Source of the DNA: Clarkia xantiana subsp. parviflora | Taxonomy: Eukaryota > Streptophyta > Magnoliopsida > Myrtales > Onagraceae | NCBI GenBank assembly: GCA_036873135.1 | Contig: JAPTYO010000009.1 | Coordinates: 35,232,756 to 35,296,755 of the forward strand | Length of the DNA stretch: 64,000 nucleotides | Direction: 5' to 3' | In this document: positions 59,534 to 64,000 of the stretch, one piece after another | Layout of the letters: the number at the start of each line of letters is the position of its first letter | How positions within the stretch are numbered: the first letter of the stretch is position 1 | Notes under the pieces: model-generated | Told to the model about the DNA's origin: nothing | Databases searched by the model: none | What the model saw: only the letters and a program-made list of their open reading frames with translations | Made by a program: the position numbers and the translations under genes

Positions 59534-59940
59534 ATATAAGATAATCGTAAACTATTATAAAAATATTGAATCCCGCGCATTGTGCAGGAAAAATACCTAG
59601 TATAATAATAATAATAATATAATATAATAACACTAACTTAGATGACATCTCTCTTAAAAATTCTACAAGTTTGCCATGTCCTCACTAAACATTTTGATTG
59701 GTTAGTAAATTATATGTAATTATTCTTATTTATTCTTTTTTATATCTTTATTTATAATTATCTATCAATTCTCATACATTTAATGTTTATTATATTTTTT
59801 TAAAAAAAACCTCTCATAAAAATTATACAATTCTTCCATGTAATCACTAAGCATTTAGATCAGTTGATGAATTATACGTAACAATATTTCTTTATTATTT
59901 TTTATATCTATATAATTATCTATCAATTCTCATTCACTTA

Positions 59941-60561
59941 GGGCACGTTTGATTGCCGGTATTGCGATATCCTAATACCGGTATTAGCTAATACATGCTT
60001 AGCTAATACAATGTTTGATTAAGCCATGTATTAGAGTATCCTAATACAATGACTAAAACACCTAAATACCCTTACTTGCATTTTCAATGAAGATATATTT
60101 TACATATGATTAATTTAACAAAGATAAAATTTAACACAAAAAAGTAACTTCAATTATTTAAAATAATATTTTTCATAAAAAAAAAAAATCAAATTTATGT
60201 ATAAATAGTAAAACTATTAAACCAAAGCAACATAAAGCAACCCGACCCGAACAGCCCGATTTGCTCAGCCCGACCCGAACCGCATAGCCCGAACCGAACT
60301 AACCAGCACGGACCGAACCACCCGGCCCGAACCGACCAGCCCAACCCGAATCACCCAGCCCGACCCGAACTAACCAGCCCGTCCCGAACCACCCAGCCCG
60401 GCCCGACCCGACACAGTCCGAAGTTTCAATTTAAATAGGGTCCAGCCCGAAACTACGATGTAAACGGTGAGATTTTGCCATATATTACAAGGGTAAATCG
60501 GTAATTAGGAGATTGGTATTAACTAATGCTTTACTTTTAGATGGTATTAATTAATACCAAA
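59941..60561 (+). mobile_element. MITE-like element cut by gypsy element D
   Basis: Starts TTA|GGGCACGTTTGATTGCCGG, a terminus like those of PIF/Harbinger- or hAT-type MITEs, with TTA as a possible target copy. Internal words ATACCGGTATTAGCTAATAC and TGGTATTAATTAATACC are inverted with respect to each other. The right terminus is missing because element D starts at 60562; the last 5 bp are CCAAA. Confidence 0.55.
60235..60420. repeat. GC-rich minisatellite inside the MITE-like element
   Basis: Degenerate units of CAGCCCGACCCGAACC and ACCACCCGGCCCGAACCG in otherwise AT-rich DNA, about ten units of 16-22 bp. Confidence 0.8.
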
Positions 60562-61296
60562 TGATGGATATACGCCCAATTTGAACCCGTTGACTTCCAA
60601 ACCGTTGTTTTTTTATCGTCCCATTTATGATTGCAAATCGAAACTTCAACCCGGACACTTCGCGAGAACATCGACGGCTCGAACGGGGCCGAAGCGCCCG
60701 TCCGACAGAGGCGAACTCACCTAGGTGAGGTTGGGTGGCCACACCCGACCTCCCCTAGGGGAGATCGGGTCAGCCGACCCGATCTCTCCCAACCCCTACC
60801 CTTGGGGGTCGGATTTCTCCCCCCAAGGGCCCCGACACCACCTTCGGACTCCCACGCTCGGTCCACTCCGCCTACCTCCTCCGAATCCTAAGGTCTTAAT
60901 TATGTGCTTAAAGATTAATTAATTGTGTTTAAAGGCTAACGATGTCATTAAGCCACCTTAATGACACCGTTGCCTATAAATACCCCACCTTTACAACTCA
61001 TTGGATCATCTTGGCCATTTGGACATTTTAGCTCTGACATCTCTCTAGCTTTATCTCTCTAGAAAAGTACTGACTTAGGCATCGGAGAGGGTTCACCAGG
61101 CACCACCCCCCCCCCCCTCCGTGTCTGGTATTGCCTCTTCTGCAGGGTAGAAGGAGAGAAGAAGCAAAGGAAGGAAGGAAGGAAAGAAGAAGATAGGCTA
61201 AGGCAGAGCAACTCAGAACACCGGATCGCACACATCCCCCTATAAGGAGTGAGATCAAAGCCGACACCCCGTTGACCTAGATTTCATAACTTAACA
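60562..61296 (+). repeat. 5' LTR of element D
   Basis: 735 bp, TGATGGATATACGCCC to ATAACTTAACA, followed by the primer site CTTGGCGCCGTCTGCGGG. TATA box TATAAA at 60975-60980. Only two CCTAGG palindromes are left of the array seen in A and F. Confidence 0.95.
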
Positions 61297-61347
61297 CTTG
61301 GCGCCGTCTGCGGGCTTCGGACAGAAAGCCTAACTATCACTAGCAAG

Positions 61348-64000
61348 ATGGCAAGCGTATATGTCATCCATGGAGGTTATGGAGCTGGAGGAGAGTCAGC
61401 GAATGCCAGAGAAGCATATGTGGCAGAGTTAGGGACTCCTAAGCCAAAAGAAGAACAACCAAAAGAAAAGAGAGAAGACATAATAGAATTCTCAAGAAGA
61501 GACATGGAGCATGTGTTACCAGACAACAAGGATGCCCTGGTCATAACAATGAAGATCACCGATATGGACACTGGGAGAATCCTAATAGACAGTGGAAGCT
61601 CACCCAACATCATTAGCAAGAAGGTCCTCAACATACTAAGAGTAAGGCCAAGTAGCATAAAACAAGTTTACTCCCCCTTGGTAGGATTTTCAGGAGAGCC
61701 AACATACCCACTGGGGGCAGTCACGCTACCTGTGACATTGGGCACAGGGCAAAGGCAGCTAAAGATTGATGTCCCATTCTTCATCACAGAAGAAATGGAG
61801 GAGTACAATGGGGTCCTAGGTACCACTACAATCAACAAGTGGGGTATGGTACCATCAACACTACATCAGAAAATGAAATTCCCCACAGGCCAAGGAATAG
61901 GGGAAGTAAAAGGCAACCAGAAGGTAGCAAGGAAATGTGCAAGGATTGCACTAGGCAAAAGGAAGAAAACAAAAGAAGTCCTACTAGTAGATGAGGACCC
62001 AAGAGAAGATCATGGAAGACCAGCCCCCATGGAAGAACTAAAAGAGATACTCATAGAAGAACCCGATAGGAAGGCTAAAATCGGGACTGCCTTATCTCAG
62101 GAAGAGGAGAACCACTTAGTAGCTTTACTAAGGGAATACAATGATCTGTTCGCCTGGTCACCAAGCGATATGCCAGGGATATCAGAAGAGGTAATCTCAC
62201 ACAAGCTCAACATAGACGCGGTAACGCGACCAACAACTCAGAAGGTGAGACCAATGGGAGGAAGCAAAAGGATAGCTATCCAAGAAGAAGAAGAAAAGCT
62301 ACTAAAGGCAAAGTTCATCAAAGAAATCAGATTCCAGACATGGGTGGCAAACCCAGTACTGGTAAAGAAGCCGGGAGGAAGTTGGAGAATGTGTATTGAC
62401 TATCGGGACCTAAACAAGGCATGCCCAAAGGACTCATATCCCCTACCAAGAATAGATCAGTTAGTGGATGCAACATCAGGTCACCAACTAATGAGCTTCA
62501 TGGATGCATACTCAGGATACAACCAGATAAAAATGGCCCCCGAGGACGCCCCTCACACAGCATTCTATGCTAATAGTGAGATATACCATTACACAGTGAT
62601 GCCTTTCGGACTCATAAATGCTGGAGCAACATACCAAAGAATGGTCAACAAAATCTTTGGGGACATGATAGGGAAGACAATGGAGGCGTATGTGGACGAC
62701 ATGATAGTCAAATCTAAAGAGAAGATGGACCATGTGGAAAACCTTCGCTCAACGTTTGAAAGGATGAGGCAATACCAAGTCCGTCTAAACCCGAAAAAAT
62801 GTGCATTTGGGGTGCAATCAGGAAAGTTTTTAGGCTTCATGGTAAGCCAGCGAGGCATAGAGGTAAACCCCGAAAAACTTCAAGCAATTGAAGAAATGCA
62901 GTCACCTACGAAGCACAAAGAGGTTCAACGACTGAACGGGAGGTTGGCAGCCCTTAATAGATTCCTATCCAAAATAGGAGACAAGGCATTACCCTTCTTT
63001 GAGGTACTAAGGGCAAACAAGAAATTTGAATGGACACCGAGATGTGAGGAAGCCTTCCAGCAACTCAAGCAACACCTAAAAACACTACCGCCCTTAGCAA
63101 AGCCCACACCAGGGGAGCCCCTCTACCTCTACATCTCCGTGAGCAACGTGGCAGTAAGCTCAGTGCTAATTAAAGAAGAAAACGCTGCACAATTGCCAGT
63201 ATACTTCGTAAGCAAAACATTTGCAAAGTATGAGATCAACTACTTGCCAATAGAAAAGTACCTCTATGCACTGATTATATCAGCAAGAAAGTTGAGACCG
63301 TATTTTCATGGGCATGAAGTAACAGTCCTCACAGACCATCCATTGAAACACCTCCTCCAAAGACCAGACACATCGGGAAGACTGACCAAATGGGCAATTG
63401 AGCTAAGTGAGTTTCGCATTCATTTCGCCCCAAGAACAGCCATAAAGGGTCAGGCTCTAGCAGATTTTATCGCTGAATTCACTGGAATTAATCCAGGCGA
63501 AGACTTGGGAGAAGTCAAAACTACATACGAGGCAAGTAGTAGTCAGGAGACACAATCAGAAGAATTATGGGAGATGCACACCGATGGGTCATCCAACGGA
63601 GGAGGTTCAGGTGCAGGCCTCTTACTATACCCACCAAACAGCGATACACCTATGCGCTATGCCATGGCACTCACCTTTAAGGCAACAAACAATGAGGCTG
63701 AATACGAAGCACTAATAACTGGCCTGAGAATAGCCAAAGGAGTAGGGGCAAAGCATTTAAGGGTCAAGTGTGATTCTCAACTAGTTGTCAATCAAGTGAA
63801 AGGAATCTACACTGCAAAGTCCGAAAACATGCAGAGATACTTACAGCAAGCCAAGGACTTGATAAAGAGCTTCCAAAGCTTCGACATTGAGTCAGTCCCA
63901 AGAGAACAAAATCAAGACGCAGACGCCCTAAGTAAACTAGCCTTAGGGGCAGAAGCAGGCAAAGAGGTTCACTTCATAGAGCAAAGAATGCAATCAGTGA
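61348..64000 (+). CDS. pol: Protease-RT-RNase H polyprotein of element D without Gag (partial)
   Basis: ATG 61348, open for 884 codons to the window end with no stop. The first residues, MASVYVIHGGYGAGG, correspond to the start of the protease segment of A and B (INVIHGG), so no capsid or zinc region is present. Protease catalytic motif ILIDSGSSPNII (about residue 80), RT with YRDLNKACP and catalytic YVDDMI (codon 448), RNase H (VLTDHPLKHLLQRPD, IKGQALADFIAEF), then a second archaeal-type RNase H (MHTDGSSNGGGSGAG at about 743, QDADALSKLALG). Integrase should follow outside. Where B has two stop codons, D reads Glu and Arg. Confidence 0.93.
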   Translation, partial: MASVYVIHGGYGAGGESANAREAYVAELGTPKPKEEQPKEKREDIIEFSRRDMEHVLPDNKDALVITMKITDMDTGRILIDSGSSPNIISKKVLNILRVRPSSIKQVYSPLVGFSGEPTYPLGAVTLPVTLGTGQRQLKIDVPFFITEEMEEYNGVLGTTTINKWGMVPSTLHQKMKFPTGQGIGEVKGNQKVARKCARIALGKRKKTKEVLLVDEDPREDHGRPAPMEELKEILIEEPDRKAKIGTALSQEEENHLVALLREYNDLFAWSPSDMPGISEEVISHKLNIDAVTRPTTQKVRPMGGSKRIAIQEEEEKLLKAKFIKEIRFQTWVANPVLVKKPGGSWRMCIDYRDLNKACPKDSYPLPRIDQLVDATSGHQLMSFMDAYSGYNQIKMAPEDAPHTAFYANSEIYHYTVMPFGLINAGATYQRMVNKIFGDMIGKTMEAYVDDMIVKSKEKMDHVENLRSTFERMRQYQVRLNPKKCAFGVQSGKFLGFMVSQRGIEVNPEKLQAIEEMQSPTKHKEVQRLNGRLAALNRFLSKIGDKALPFFEVLRANKKFEWTPRCEEAFQQLKQHLKTLPPLAKPTPGEPLYLYISVSNVAVSSVLIKEENAAQLPVYFVSKTFAKYEINYLPIEKYLYALIISARKLRPYFHGHEVTVLTDHPLKHLLQRPDTSGRLTKWAIELSEFRIHFAPRTAIKGQALADFIAEFTGINPGEDLGEVKTTYEASSSQETQSEELWEMHTDGSSNGGGSGAGLLLYPPNSDTPMRYAMALTFKATNNEAEYEALITGLRIAKGVGAKHLRVKCDSQLVVNQVKGIYTAKSENMQRYLQQAKDLIKSFQSFDIESVPREQNQDADALSKLALGAEAGKEVHFIEQRMQSV

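Larger units (their letters stand above)
60562..64000 (+). mobile_element. Gypsy (Tat-type) element D, gag-less, runs off the window
   Basis: 5' LTR, 51-nt leader, then one open frame beginning directly with protease. The LTR belongs to the same family as those of A and F. Integrase, 3' LTR and any antisense gene lie beyond 64000. Confidence 0.9.

Noticed and set aside
1..64000. tRNA or rRNA genes
   Set aside because: None recognised by eye; the tRNA-like strings found are retrotransposon primer-binding sites.

Overview
The window is plant nuclear DNA, most likely from a eudicot. It is AT-rich, has spliceosomal introns, and is dominated by transposable elements: Ty3/gypsy of the Tat type with two RNase H domains, Ty1/copia, an L1-type LINE, Helitrons and MITE-like DNA. 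I recognise one ordinary host gene, on the minus strand at 6020-7791. It encodes a membrane-anchored PC-esterase/NXPE-like protein and is broken by an apparent frameshift. I see no tRNA, rRNA or prokaryotic features.

Layout. 1-5510: remnants of a gypsy element (F: LTR plus the first gag codons) joined to the 3' half of a copia element (RT-RNase H, 3' region, LTR and part of a second LTR). 6020-7791: host gene. 9184-15865: degenerate L1-like LINE on the minus strand. 15866-40282: nested gypsy elements. C (minus strand) keeps only its 5' LTR and part of gag. B (plus) sits inside C with a 1-mismatch 5-bp target duplication. A (minus) sits inside the 5' LTR of B with a perfect GCTAA duplication. 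40283-45025: 5' part of a decayed copia element, itself interrupted by a miniature LTR element (43421-44292, target duplication AAAAG). 45831-59720: two related Helitron-bearing segments. Each carries a captured F-box-like gene fragment, and the first is interrupted by a young, gutted copia element E (50655-55312, duplication AATAA). 59941-60561: MITE-like DNA cut by gypsy element D, which runs off the right edge.

Two observations stand out. First, A, D and F share one LTR family and an identical 51-nt leader, but A encodes Gag-protease with no polymerase, while D has lost gag at the start codon and keeps an intact protease-RT-RNase H frame. Together they look like a split, mutually complementing pair. 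Second, A and B each carry, antisense to the element and beyond the coding region, a spliceable gene whose predicted exons join in frame (652 and 822 aa). Three intron positions are shared, the first directly behind the start codon. In each element a tandem-repeat array lies where the sense and antisense units converge.
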